In this document: piece after piece, positions 1 through 9,829 of the stretch
Position numbering within the stretch: position 1 is the stretch's first letter
Layout of the letters: every line of letters begins with the position of its first letter
Assembly (NCBI GenBank): GCA_963839175.1
Contig: CAWIUB010000022.1
Coordinates: forward strand, 12,607 to 76,606
Length of the DNA: 64,000 nt
Reading direction: 5' to 3'
Source: CAWIUB01 sp963839175
Lineage (GTDB): Bacteria > Actinomycetota > Actinomycetes > Mycobacteriales > Jatrophihabitantaceae
Position numbers and translations under genes: made by a program
The notes under the pieces: model-generated
Told to the model about the DNA's origin: nothing
Database searches by the model: none
Seen by the model: only the letters and a program-made list of their open reading frames with translations

Positions 1-1223
1 ACCTCCTCGTCCACCAGCGCACCCTTGCGCTTCCACACCGCGTGGTCGGTGATGCCGTCGACCGCCGCGAGATGGTTCTCGACGTAGGGGATGGGCACGA
101 ACTCGCCCTTGACCCGGATGGACTCCACGCCGCGTTCCAGGAAGATCAGGTAGTCCGCTCCAGCTGCGCGGCCGAGGTCGCCGGTGTCGAACCAGCCGTC
201 CGCGTCCCGCGCGAGATCCACGCCCTCGGCAGTGATGTAGCCGTCGAACAGCGCGGCGTGTTCGCGTTCGCGAACGAAGATCGTCCCGTTGTCATCGAGG
301 CGCCATTCGATGTCATGCCGAGCCGCGCCGCCGTGCCGGCTGGCATCGGCCGGGATGTCGTCGGTCGCCGACCAGCGACGCAGGTGTGAGACGCCGCCGG
401 CCTCCGTCGAGCCGTACCCGGAGACCGCGGCCGGGATTGCGAACCGGTGCAGGAACTCGGCATCGGCGTAGAACATTGTGCGCACCTGGTGCCCGGTGGC
501 ATCGGACGTGGTTGTTGCCTTCTTGAGGATCTCGACCGGGGGCGCGTGCAGGATCAGCACCGTGATCTGCTCGGTGACGACGGCCGGCCAGAATGCGCTC
601 GCGGAGAACTTCGGCACGGTGAGCGCGTCCGCGCCGGTGAGCAGCGCGGTGAGGATGCCGTAGCCCATCGGGTTGATGTGGAATAGCGGAAGCGGCGCGA
701 GCACGCGGTCTGCGGGCGTTAGATCGAGTGCGGCGGCCATCGCGGATGCCATGCGGCGGAAGTAGTCGTGGGTCAGCGCGCAGAACTTCGGCAACCCGGT
801 GGTGCCGGATGTGTGCATGTACGAGGCGACGGCGAATCGGCCGGCGTGCAGGCCCGGCAGGACCTCAGCGTCTGCTCGCCCCTGGGTGCGGGCCATCGGG
901 ACGTTCTCGGGACGCAGCACGAGATCGGGGCCGAGCGGGGCGAGCATGCGCCCGACCAGCTCGTTGGGGTAGGCCGGATTCACCAAGGCGACCGGCGTGC
1001 CGGCGAGCAGGCAGGCCAGCCAGGTGATGAGGTAGTCGGTCGAGGTGGGCGCGACGAGCGCGACCCGCTGGCCTGGTAGCAGCCCGTCCTTCATGAGGTC
1101 GACTGCCCGACCGGCAGCGAGTGCGACCGCATCGGCGAGCTCGACCTGGTCGTCGACGGTGCCGAGCCGGAGCTGCGGCCGGGCGCGTGCCTGGGCGACG
1201 ATCGCGCGGGCGACGTTGCTCAT
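1..1223 (-). CDS. AMP-dependent acyl-CoA synthetase/ligase (3' end cut by window edge)
   Basis: This enzyme would activate a carboxylic acid to its acyl-AMP and then its CoA thioester in the cytoplasm. About 407 residues are visible from ATG at 1223; the C-terminal subdomain lies beyond the left edge. ANL-superfamily motifs are clear: the P-loop SYMHTSGTTGLPK near residue 130, GYGSTEAGG near 280, and DGWFDTGDLGR near 350. The start codon overlaps the stop of the acyl-CoA dehydrogenase gene (ATGA), so it is the last gene of a coupled operon with that enzyme, a crotonase-fold protein and a flavoprotein. The acid substrate cannot be read from the sequence. Confidence 0.9.
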   Translation of the reverse strand, partial: MSNVARAIVAQARARPQLRLGTVDDQVELADAVALAAGRAVDLMKDGLLPGQRVALVAPTSTDYLITWLACLLAGTPVALVNPAYPNELVGRMLAPLGPDLVLRPENVPMARTQGRADAEVLPGLHAGRFAVASYMHTSGTTGLPKFCALTHDYFRRMASAMAAALDLTPADRVLAPLPLFHINPMGYGILTALLTGADALTVPKFSASAFWPAVVTEQITVLILHAPPVEILKKATTTSDATGHQVRTMFYADAEFLHRFAIPAAVSGYGSTEAGGVSHLRRWSATDDIPADASRHGGAARHDIEWRLDDNGTIFVREREHAALFDGYITAEGVDLARDADGWFDTGDLGRAAGADYLIFLERGVESIRVKGEFVPIPYVENHLAAVDGITDHAVWKRKGALVDEE

Positions 1224-2368
1224 GCCAGACCCTCGTGCCCCGGGTCCTTCAGAATGCGTTGCGCGATGTAGTTGCGCATGATCTCCGTCGAGCCGCCTGC
1301 CACCTTGAGCACCTTGATGTCGTTCGCGATGTCGGCGTAGGGCGTGTCGAGGTAGAGACCGTGCCCGCCCACGAGGCTGTAGGACGTCTTTGCGGCCTGC
1401 TCGGCAGCCGAGATTGCGAGTCGCTTTGCCGTGGTGGTGCGCAGGGCGATGTCTTCGCCGCGTTCGTGGGCGATCGCCGCATCGTCACGGGCGAGCGACG
1501 CGGCCTGTAGCGCGGTCCAGGCATCGGCGACCATCCAGCGGATGCCCTGGAAGTCGGTGACGACGCCGTCGCCGACCTGGCGAGTCCCGGCGTAGCGCAG
1601 CCCGAGTTCGAGGGCGCGGCGGCCGAGTCCGATCAGCTCGGAGGCGTTGCCGAGCCGGCTGATGTTGAAGGTGGACAGGAATGTCTGCAGGCCGCCGCCG
1701 ACCGGCCCCAGCCGGGCCGAATCCGGGACCCGGACGCTGGCGAACTCGACGTCGGCGGTGCGGATCAGCCGCAGCCCGATCGCCCGGGTCACGTGGGTGC
1801 GGATGCCGGGCACGGACATGTCGACGAGGAAGCTGGTCAGCCCCTCGGGTGCCATGGCGTAGAAGAGGGTGACGTCGCAGTCGGCGCCGAGGTTGATGTG
1901 AGTCTTGCTGCCGGTGAGCAGCCAGTCGCCACCGGCGCGCACCGCCGTGGATTTCATCGCCTTGAACGACGAGCCGGCGTTCTTCTCGCTGATCGATTCG
2001 GAGAAGACGATCTCACCGGTCGCGATGCCGCGCAGCCAGCGAGCCTTCTGCTCGTCGGTGCCCCAGTCGAGCAGCCAGCGTTGCCCCTGGGCGGCGATCT
2101 GCCCCGAGACGAGGCCGTGCCGGCCGACCTCCTCGCTGATCACGACGTACTCGGGGACGCCGCCGCCCAGCCCGCCGTACTCGACCGGGACGAGGGGCCC
2201 GAGATAGCCCCGACCGCCCAGCTCCCGGTACAGCTCGCGCGGGAACTTGTTGGCGCGGTTGGCGATGTCGAGTTCGGTGCGGTGCTGCTCGCCGAACGCA
2301 GCGAGCTCAGCGACGGTTTCCTTGATCCACGCGGCCTTCGCCGGGTCGGTCTGCAACGTCGGGTACAT
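1220..2368 (-). CDS. Acyl-CoA dehydrogenase family protein
   Basis: This FAD-dependent acyl-CoA dehydrogenase-fold protein of 382 residues would oxidise an acyl-CoA at alpha-beta and pass electrons to ETF. The start is ATG at 2368 (MYPTLQTD), which shares one base with the stop of the upstream crotonase gene (TGATG). The family fold is evident: the N-terminal helical domain, FSESISEKNAGSS near 123-135, and the C-terminal helix KVAGGSTEIMRNYIAQRIL at 355-373. The usual catalytic Glu of the YEGT motif is Gly359 here. The alternative base position used by isovaleryl-CoA dehydrogenase also seems to be Ser (FNISRL near 234-239). The reaction may therefore be non-standard. Confidence 0.88.
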   Translation of the reverse strand: MYPTLQTDPAKAAWIKETVAELAAFGEQHRTELDIANRANKFPRELYRELGGRGYLGPLVPVEYGGLGGGVPEYVVISEEVGRHGLVSGQIAAQGQRWLLDWGTDEQKARWLRGIATGEIVFSESISEKNAGSSFKAMKSTAVRAGGDWLLTGSKTHINLGADCDVTLFYAMAPEGLTSFLVDMSVPGIRTHVTRAIGLRLIRTADVEFASVRVPDSARLGPVGGGLQTFLSTFNISRLGNASELIGLGRRALELGLRYAGTRQVGDGVVTDFQGIRWMVADAWTALQAASLARDDAAIAHERGEDIALRTTTAKRLAISAAEQAAKTSYSLVGGHGLYLDTPYADIANDIKVLKVAGGSTEIMRNYIAQRILKDPGHEGLA

Positions 2369-3111
2369 CAACTCTCCGTGCGGGGACGGGATAGCGACCA
2401 CATCTGGCGGGCGCGTTCGATCTCGACCGAACGGTCCCACGCGGTTAGGTCGGTGACCGTGCGCCGCAGCGTGGCGGCGAGGGCCCGGGCCAGCGGCGGG
2501 TCGGCCGCCAGATGGGTGACGGCCCGCTCGGCGGCCGGGAGCAGGTCTGCGGCTGGGACGGCCGCCCAGGCCAAGCCGCTGGTGACCGCCTGGTCGGCGC
2601 TGATGGGGTGGGCGAACACGCCGGCGGCCGCCGCGATGCCGGTGCCGCCGGCGCGGGCGAGCAGGTGCAGGTGTCCGCCGCCGGGATGCAGCCCGATCGC
2701 TGCGAAGCCTGAGACGAGGACGGCGCCGGATGCGACGAGGCGCAGGTCGGACGCGAGAGCGAGGTTCAGGCCAGCGCCGACCGCGGCACCGTTGATCGCG
2801 GCAACCGTCGGAACGCCAAGCTGCCCGACCCGGCGGAACGCGCCGTACACGATCTCCAGGCCGTCGTACGCCTCGTCCGGCCGCGCGCCGCGCAGGCCGG
2901 CTATGACGCGGGTGTCGGCGCCGGAGCAGAACGCCTGCCCGGCACCGGTGATGATCGCCGCCCCGACCCCGGGGTCGGCGTCGATCTGCGCGCATGCCGC
3001 GACAAGATCGCCGGCCGCCTGGGTGTCCAGAGCGTTCCGGGTGGCGGGGCCGTCCAGGGTGATCCACGCCGTCCCGCTCGCGATGCGCAGCTCGATCCGT
3101 GTCTCGCCCAT
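2368..3111 (-). CDS. Enoyl-CoA hydratase/isomerase (crotonase-fold) family protein
   Basis: This 247-residue crotonase-fold protein starts at ATG 3111 and is coupled by TGATG overlaps on both sides. The CoA-binding and oxyanion elements are present: GQAFCSGADTRV near 70-80 and INGAAVGAGLNLALASDLR near 108-127. The two glutamates that carry out hydration in crotonase are not. The usual GGGCELA reads GAGLNLA, and the usual PE before the GLxPGGG motif reads AA (GFAAIGLHPGGG). It may be an isomerase, a lyase or a hydrolase of this superfamily rather than a hydratase. The operon suggests it works on the product of the neighbouring dehydrogenase. Confidence 0.85.
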   Translation of the reverse strand: MGETRIELRIASGTAWITLDGPATRNALDTQAAGDLVAACAQIDADPGVGAAIITGAGQAFCSGADTRVIAGLRGARPDEAYDGLEIVYGAFRRVGQLGVPTVAAINGAAVGAGLNLALASDLRLVASGAVLVSGFAAIGLHPGGGHLHLLARAGGTGIAAAAGVFAHPISADQAVTSGLAWAAVPAADLLPAAERAVTHLAADPPLARALAATLRRTVTDLTAWDRSVEIERARQMWSLSRPRTES

Positions 3112-4268
3112 CAGAACACCAGCCCCACTCGGTCCGCGGCGGCGCTCGCCGCAAAGCGCTCCAGCCGCAGCGCACTCGCGTCGACGCTGGTGATCGCTCC
3201 GTCGATGATCTGCTCGGCCGTCAGCCGGCCGATCTCCGGTGCTTGCATCAGGCCGTGCCCGGAGAAGCCACAGGCGTTGACCCAGCCCGGCGCGGCGGCA
3301 TCTTCGCCGAGGATGCCGTGGTGGTCGGGGGTGTTCTCGTACGTCCCGGCCCAGCAGCCGCTACGGTCGAGCGGCAGATCAGCCAACCACGGGAACCGGG
3401 CAACGGCCTGCTCCAGCACCGACTCCATCCACGGCCAGTCGACGCTCACGTCGTACCCGTCCATCTGGTCCGGACGGGCCGCTCCGAACAGCAGCCGCGA
3501 GCCCTCGGTGCGGACGAACACGCCGGTGCCCAGGTCGATCGTCATCGGCAGCACCTGGGTATCCAACGCGCCAGACGCGGTGGCGTAGATGTTGCGCCGG
3601 GAGTGCACCACGGGAACGGTCAGCCCGGCCAGGGCGGCGAGTTCGCCCGCCCATCCACCGGCCGCGTTCACGACGTACTGCGCGCGGATGCGCCGCTCGC
3701 CGGCCGTAACCGTCCACATCCCGGCGTCGTCGCGCAGCACACCTGTGACCCGATGCCGGTACAGGACCTGCGCGCCCGCCGATCGCGCGAGTTGGAGGTA
3801 CGCGGTGGTGGCGAGGTACGGGTCGACGACTCCGTCGGCCGGGCCCCAGGTCGCACCGGCGAGCCCGTGCGGGGCGAACGGCGTGATCCGTTGCGCTTCA
3901 GGGAGATCGAGGACGTCGACGGGAACGCCGTGCTCGCGCTGCAGGTCGACGGCGGCGAGTTGCGCGTCCCAGGCGGCGTCCGGGACGAGGAAGAGGTAGC
4001 CGCTGGGCCGATAGCCGACGTCGATGCCGTGCTGCCCGGGGAAGCAGCGGTAAGCCTGGATGCCACACCAGGACAGCCGAATGTTCAGCGCATCGGCCCA
4101 TTGCGCCCTGATCGACGCGAACGAGCGTCCGGTGCTGCCCTCGGCCGGCCCGTCGAAGGCGTCGACCACGACCACCCGCAGTCCGGCTCTGGCCAGGTGA
4201 AAGACGCTGCTCGCACCGACGACTCCTGCGCCCACGACCACGACGTCGGTGTTCAGATCGCTGGGCAC
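3111..4268 (-). CDS. FAD-dependent oxidoreductase, DAO (sarcosine/dimethylglycine oxidase-like) family
   Basis: This 385-residue flavoprotein is the first gene of the minus-strand operon and starts with GTG at 4268 (MPSDLNTD). It opens with the dinucleotide-binding motif DVVVVGAGVVGASSVFHLA. NAAGGWAGELA in the middle and ENTPDHHGILG / CGFSGHGLMQAPEIG near the C-terminus are typical of the sarcosine oxidase beta-like DAO family. Such enzymes oxidise the C-N bond of an N-methylated or secondary amino acid. Coupling to acyl-CoA genes suggests degradation of an amino-acid-like compound; the substrate is unknown. Confidence 0.85.
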   Translation of the reverse strand: MPSDLNTDVVVVGAGVVGASSVFHLARAGLRVVVVDAFDGPAEGSTGRSFASIRAQWADALNIRLSWCGIQAYRCFPGQHGIDVGYRPSGYLFLVPDAAWDAQLAAVDLQREHGVPVDVLDLPEAQRITPFAPHGLAGATWGPADGVVDPYLATTAYLQLARSAGAQVLYRHRVTGVLRDDAGMWTVTAGERRIRAQYVVNAAGGWAGELAALAGLTVPVVHSRRNIYATASGALDTQVLPMTIDLGTGVFVRTEGSRLLFGAARPDQMDGYDVSVDWPWMESVLEQAVARFPWLADLPLDRSGCWAGTYENTPDHHGILGEDAAAPGWVNACGFSGHGLMQAPEIGRLTAEQIIDGAITSVDASALRLERFAASAAADRVGLVF

Positions 4269-4426
4269 CTGATGTCTCCGTTCGCGTCATCGGTTGCGTG
4301 GGTCGACGTTAGGCCCGGACCTAGCCTCGTGGCTTCGGCACTCGGCCGAAAGATGCAACCTCGTCTTTCGACAGCAGTCGAACGGGTTTCACTCGGCGGC
4401 CCGCGCCGACCGTAGGTCCAGGCGCC

Positions 4427-5443
4427 TCAGGCAGCCAGCCGGAAGGCGGTCAGGCGCAGGGCCATGTGCAGGTCGTCGCGGCCCGGTCCGGCTTTGAGGT
4501 CGACGCCGGTAAGTGCCTCGATCCGCTCGAGCCGGTAGTAGAGCGTGGTCCGGTGGATGTGCAGCTGTCCAGCGGTACGGGCGACGTCGCCACCGTGATC
4601 GAGCAACGCCCGTGCGGTGATCATCAGGTCCGGCCGATCCTGAGTCGCGAGTACTTCGGCGCCCGGGTGCACATCGGCCACGGCGAGGTCGTCTGGGGCG
4701 CTGGCGATCAAATGCCAGGAACCGAGCGAATCCCAGGTGGGTTGATCGAGGATCGCGCCGGCGCGCAACGCCTGCGCCGTCACGCGCGCCCGGTGGACCG
4801 CCACGCCCAGCTGCGCGAGCGGAACCGGTGACCCGCTCGTACCCAGGGACCCTCCGGGGTGAACGGTCATCCCGTCGGCGAGCGGCCAGCCGCCAGCGCG
4901 TCCCGGCGCCTGCACGACAACGGTGACGTCCGGGTCGCGGTCCTCCAGGCGGATCAGCTCGCGGGCAGCGTTCACGTCCGGGCCGGCCGCCAGGCGGGCG
5001 AGCAAACAGGCGCGTCGGCGGTCCCGCTTCTCACCAGTGATCCGCTCCTCGGCGAGCGTGGCAGCGGCGAGGTCCGCGCAGGCGACGATCTGCGGCAGCT
5101 CGGCCCCGGTCAGGGTCTCGTCGGGGTCGAGGACCCACAGGTAGCCGAACAGATCGCGGCCGACCCGCAGCGGGACGCACCAGCGGGGCAGCATGTCCGC
5201 TTCTGGCACGGCAGGGATACGTACGGGACCCTCGGCACCGGCCAACCTGAACCGCGCGACGACGGCTGCCGCGGCCGGTTCAACGTAGCGTTGCAGGATT
5301 GTGCGCATCCGGGTTCCGTCGACCTCGCCCTGCGCGCTCCACCACAACGGCCGATGGTGAACGTCCTCGACGAGCACCGCACGGCCCAGCGATGTGCCGA
5401 GCCGGTCGACCGCCGCCTGAACCTCTGCCGACGCTGTCGCCAT
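4427..5443 (-). CDS. PucR-type helix-turn-helix transcriptional regulator
   Basis: The C-terminal 60 residues form a PucR-family helix-turn-helix: GDVARTAGQLHIHRTTLYYR followed by LERIEALTGVDL. The N-terminal half looks like a GAF-like sensor region. I chose ATG at 5443 (MATASAEVQ, about 338 residues); the frame stays open upstream to 5620, but that would run through the promoter region and into the start of pruA. It is divergent from pruA with about 130 bp between the starts, so control of proline/P5C catabolism is the likely role. This is inferred from position. Confidence 0.85.
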   Translation of the reverse strand: MATASAEVQAAVDRLGTSLGRAVLVEDVHHRPLWWSAQGEVDGTRMRTILQRYVEPAAAAVVARFRLAGAEGPVRIPAVPEADMLPRWCVPLRVGRDLFGYLWVLDPDETLTGAELPQIVACADLAAATLAEERITGEKRDRRRACLLARLAAGPDVNAARELIRLEDRDPDVTVVVQAPGRAGGWPLADGMTVHPGGSLGTSGSPVPLAQLGVAVHRARVTAQALRAGAILDQPTWDSLGSWHLIASAPDDLAVADVHPGAEVLATQDRPDLMITARALLDHGGDVARTAGQLHIHRTTLYYRLERIEALTGVDLKAGPGRDDLHMALRLTAFRLAA

Positions 5444-5573
5444 CGAACCCCCTGCCGATTCGACAATCGTAGGAGACTGGGCCGGCAAGTTCCGGTGCGG
5501 CGCCGAAGCCGTCGGCGGTGCATCGCGCCTACCGTTGCACGAGTCCACACCGCACCGCCTCTCGGAGTACGCC

Positions 5574-7202
<1,629 letters not shown>

Positions 7203-7457
7203 CCCAGCACGCGCGGGCGTGGCTGGCAGACGCCGCGCGGCTCCTGACAGGACGCTCGAAATACTCCCCGCTGAGCTGATCGACACGATGCTCCGCAACG
7301 GTGCCATTGTCCGTCGCGACGGGCGGTTGCCCGCGGCCGCCGAGCACACCCCGGTATCGGCCGGTCCTCCACCGCACTAGGGCCCGGCTCCCGGCCGAGT
7401 GTCAGCACGCCTGTGTCGGTCCTGGATGCCAGACTTGGCAAGCATGAGGAGCACGAC

Positions 7458-8037
7458 GTGACAGCGCTAACGCAGCCGCCCGGACGCTTACTCACCATCG
7501 CTGAATACGCCGCACTCGGCGAGGACGATCGCAATCGTTGGGAGCTCCAGGAGGGCAACCTCGTCATGTCGCCGAGCCCGACGCCGCGTCACATGGTTGC
7601 TGCCGTTGAACTCGATGTACAGCTGCGGAGCCAGCTGCCGGGCAACCTTCGCATGGTTCCCGATGTTGATCTCGACGTCCAGTTAGCGCCTGAGGGGCAG
7701 CCCGGCACTGCCCGTCGTCCAGACCTGGTGGTCGTTGAACGTTCAGAGTTCGATCGTGTCGGTCGAGAAGGTGGGCTGCTGCGTGCGGCGAGCACGCTGC
7801 TGGTGGTCGAGATTGTCTCTCCCGGGTCGCGGCGAACCGATAATCTCGTGTAAGCGCGGCGAGTACGCCGACGCCGGCATTCCGCACTATTGGATCGTTG
7901 ATGTTGACGCGCCCGTCTCCTTGATCGCATGCCACCTGGCGGGCGAGTTCGGGTATCAGGACGGCGGCGAGGTCGCAGGTGTCTTCCAGACGACCGAACC
8001 GTTCGCCGCGCGTATCGAACTGGACGCCCTCACCTGA
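7458..8037 (+). pseudogene. Uma2-type (DUF820) endonuclease-like gene with a one-base frameshift
   Basis: The first part, from GTG 7458 (VTALTQPPGRLLTIAEYAAL), has Uma2 PD-(D/E)XK features: WELQEGNLVMSPSPTPRH, RRPDLVVVE and VEIVSPGSRRTD. That frame stops at 7853. The rest of the domain, KRGEYADAGIPHYWIVDVD, follows in another frame and ends at 8037. The junction reads gtgtaagcgc where gtgaagcgc would keep the frame, so one extra T near 7850 explains the break. It is either a recent inactivation or an assembly error. Confidence 0.8.
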
Positions 8038-8098
8038 TACCGATCGTCGAGGGGCGCGATACGCGCTGCTGTCCCGTCCCGGGCAGTAGGTTTCGAGC

Positions 8099-9397
8099 GT
8101 GGCAGCCGATGAGTCGCCGGCGGCTCGGCAGCGGACGGGATCTGTGGTTGTCGCGGGTGTAGTCGGCGCAGTGGCTGGTGCTGCCTTCGCCGGTCACCGG
8201 GGCCTGCGGACCGCCAGCGCGAGCGCGGTCGCCGCAGGGGCCGGGCTGGCAGTGTCCGAAGGGGTGGCCCGAGCCCGGCAACGTCCCGGTGAGATCCCGC
8301 CACTCTGGCAGCGGATCGCGACCAGCGCTGCGTTGGTTGCACCGCTTGGCTGGGTGGCCGGCCGCGTGTCCCGCGCTGGGCCGGTTGCTGTGGGAGTGGC
8401 GACGGGCACGCTCGGCGGCCTGCTCGGGATCCGTCCGCAGAAGGTGCTGCTGGGGCCGCTGCTCGGCGCGGCGGTAGGCCGGGCGTTCGCGTCACGGCGC
8501 CGCCAGGTGCCCGCGTCGGTGGTCGCCAGCAGCACCATGCTGGCCTATCGGGTGGTGTCGTCGCTGATCTTCCGGGACGCGCAGGTGAGCTTGCTCGCCG
8601 AACGGGTCCGAGCGGAGGAGCTGCCGTTCGTGGTGCCGCGGGAGGCCCGGTCCCGGTACGTGGGTACCGGCTATGTCCGCGAGCTGGCCGAGGCGCTCGG
8701 CGGTCGCTATGTCGCCGACGCGCCCGATGTCGGCATCGTCGCGTCGGTGGACGAACTGGCCGGTCCACAGTTCGACCCGGCCGACGTCGACCCGCAGGTG
8801 CGAGAGTTCTACGAGCACACCACCCGGTTCGCCTTGGACATCGTCCCGCAGTGGCGAGTGTGGGTACGTCCCGGCTACCTGTTGTATCGGACGCTGGTCG
8901 CTCGCCCGCTGGGGCAAGCCAACGTGCCGATGAACCAGCGTGAGATGCAGCGGGGGATCCGCAGCCGAATCGACACGATCACCCCTGTCGACGCCGACGT
9001 CGTGGCGATCCGCGGCTGGATCCGGTCCTTCGGCGATACCGACGAGCCGATCTATGTCGGCATCTACACCACCTACCGGCACGACGGCCGTGGCTACGTC
9101 AGCGTCGGCTTCCCCGTGCCGCAGGCGAGCTTCACCGCGACGCTGCTGCCCCTGGCCCGCCCGGGTGGCGGCCTGGTCCTGACCAGCCGCAGCAACCTCG
9201 ACCAGCCCGGGCACTACCTCGCTTACATCGACCCAGCCAGCAGAGATCTCACGGTGCTGGCAGTCCATGGGTTCGCTGAGCAGCTCGACGTGTACGTGCA
9301 AGACGGCGAACTGCGCGCCGAGCACGCATTCGCCATCTTCGGACTGCCCTTCCTCGTCCTGCACTACCGCATGCACCGCAAACCCACCAGCCATTGA
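8099..9397 (+). CDS. Hypothetical protein with hydrophobic N-terminus
   Basis: I do not recognise this 432-residue protein, which starts with GTG at 8099. The first 150 residues are rich in Gly, Ala and Val in hydrophobic runs (VVVAGVVGAVAGAAFAG, VATGTLGGLLGI, GPLLGAAVGRAFA) and may insert in or associate with the membrane. Residues 170-430 look soluble and mixed alpha/beta, with conserved-looking stretches such as FALDIVPQWRVWVRPGYLLY and YVGIYTTYRHDGRGYVSVGFP. It ends 18 bases before a GNAT gene and may be co-transcribed with it. No catalytic motif was found. Confidence 0.75.
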   Translation: MAADESPAARQRTGSVVVAGVVGAVAGAAFAGHRGLRTASASAVAAGAGLAVSEGVARARQRPGEIPPLWQRIATSAALVAPLGWVAGRVSRAGPVAVGVATGTLGGLLGIRPQKVLLGPLLGAAVGRAFASRRRQVPASVVASSTMLAYRVVSSLIFRDAQVSLLAERVRAEELPFVVPREARSRYVGTGYVRELAEALGGRYVADAPDVGIVASVDELAGPQFDPADVDPQVREFYEHTTRFALDIVPQWRVWVRPGYLLYRTLVARPLGQANVPMNQREMQRGIRSRIDTITPVDADVVAIRGWIRSFGDTDEPIYVGIYTTYRHDGRGYVSVGFPVPQASFTATLLPLARPGGGLVLTSRSNLDQPGHYLAYIDPASRDLTVLAVHGFAEQLDVYVQDGELRAEHAFAIFGLPFLVLHYRMHRKPTSH

Positions 9398-9415
9398 CCC
9401 GCGAAGGAGCACGCT

Positions 9416-9745
9416 ATGACGCTCGAGGTCACCGAGAACGCGGTGGCGCATCGCTTCGAGATCGCCGTGGATGGTGCGCTCGCGGGCTTCACCCAGTATC
9501 GGCCGGTCGACGTGCACACCTGGGACTTCTTCCATACCGAGATCGACCCGGCGCTCGAGGGACGCGGGCTGGCCAGCCAGCTCATCGGACGGACCCTCGA
9601 TCAGTTGCGCGCCCGCCGGATCGCCCTGGTTCCGTCGTGCCCGTTCGTTCGCGGCTATCTCGACAAGCACAGCGAGTACGTGGCGATGGTCCCGGTCAGC
9701 CAGCGTCCGCGGTTCGGGCTGGCCGACCCAGACTTCGCGTCATGA
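9416..9745 (+). CDS. Small GNAT-fold N-acetyltransferase (YjdJ-like)
   Basis: This 109-residue minimal GNAT protein has a good ribosome site (AAGGAG) just before ATG 9416. The acetyl-CoA-binding turn is visible in DPALEGRGLASQLIGRTLDQ, followed by IALVPSCPFVRGYLDKH, which is typical of the short YjdJ-like family with its conserved CPF(V)xxY segment. The acyl acceptor is unknown. It probably shares a transcript with the preceding hypothetical gene. Confidence 0.85.
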   Translation: MTLEVTENAVAHRFEIAVDGALAGFTQYRPVDVHTWDFFHTEIDPALEGRGLASQLIGRTLDQLRARRIALVPSCPFVRGYLDKHSEYVAMVPVSQRPRFGLADPDFAS

Positions 9746-9829
9746 TCTCGCTGACGGCGAACGGCGCGCTGCGACATCGGAACGTAGGATTCGAACGATG
9801 GGACGGGCAGCAGGCAACGTGGTGTATCC

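Noticed and set aside
1793..3193. Plus-strand open frame of about 466 codons opposite the dehydrogenase and crotonase genes
   Set aside because: Antisense shadow; the minus-strand genes have clear families and coupled starts.
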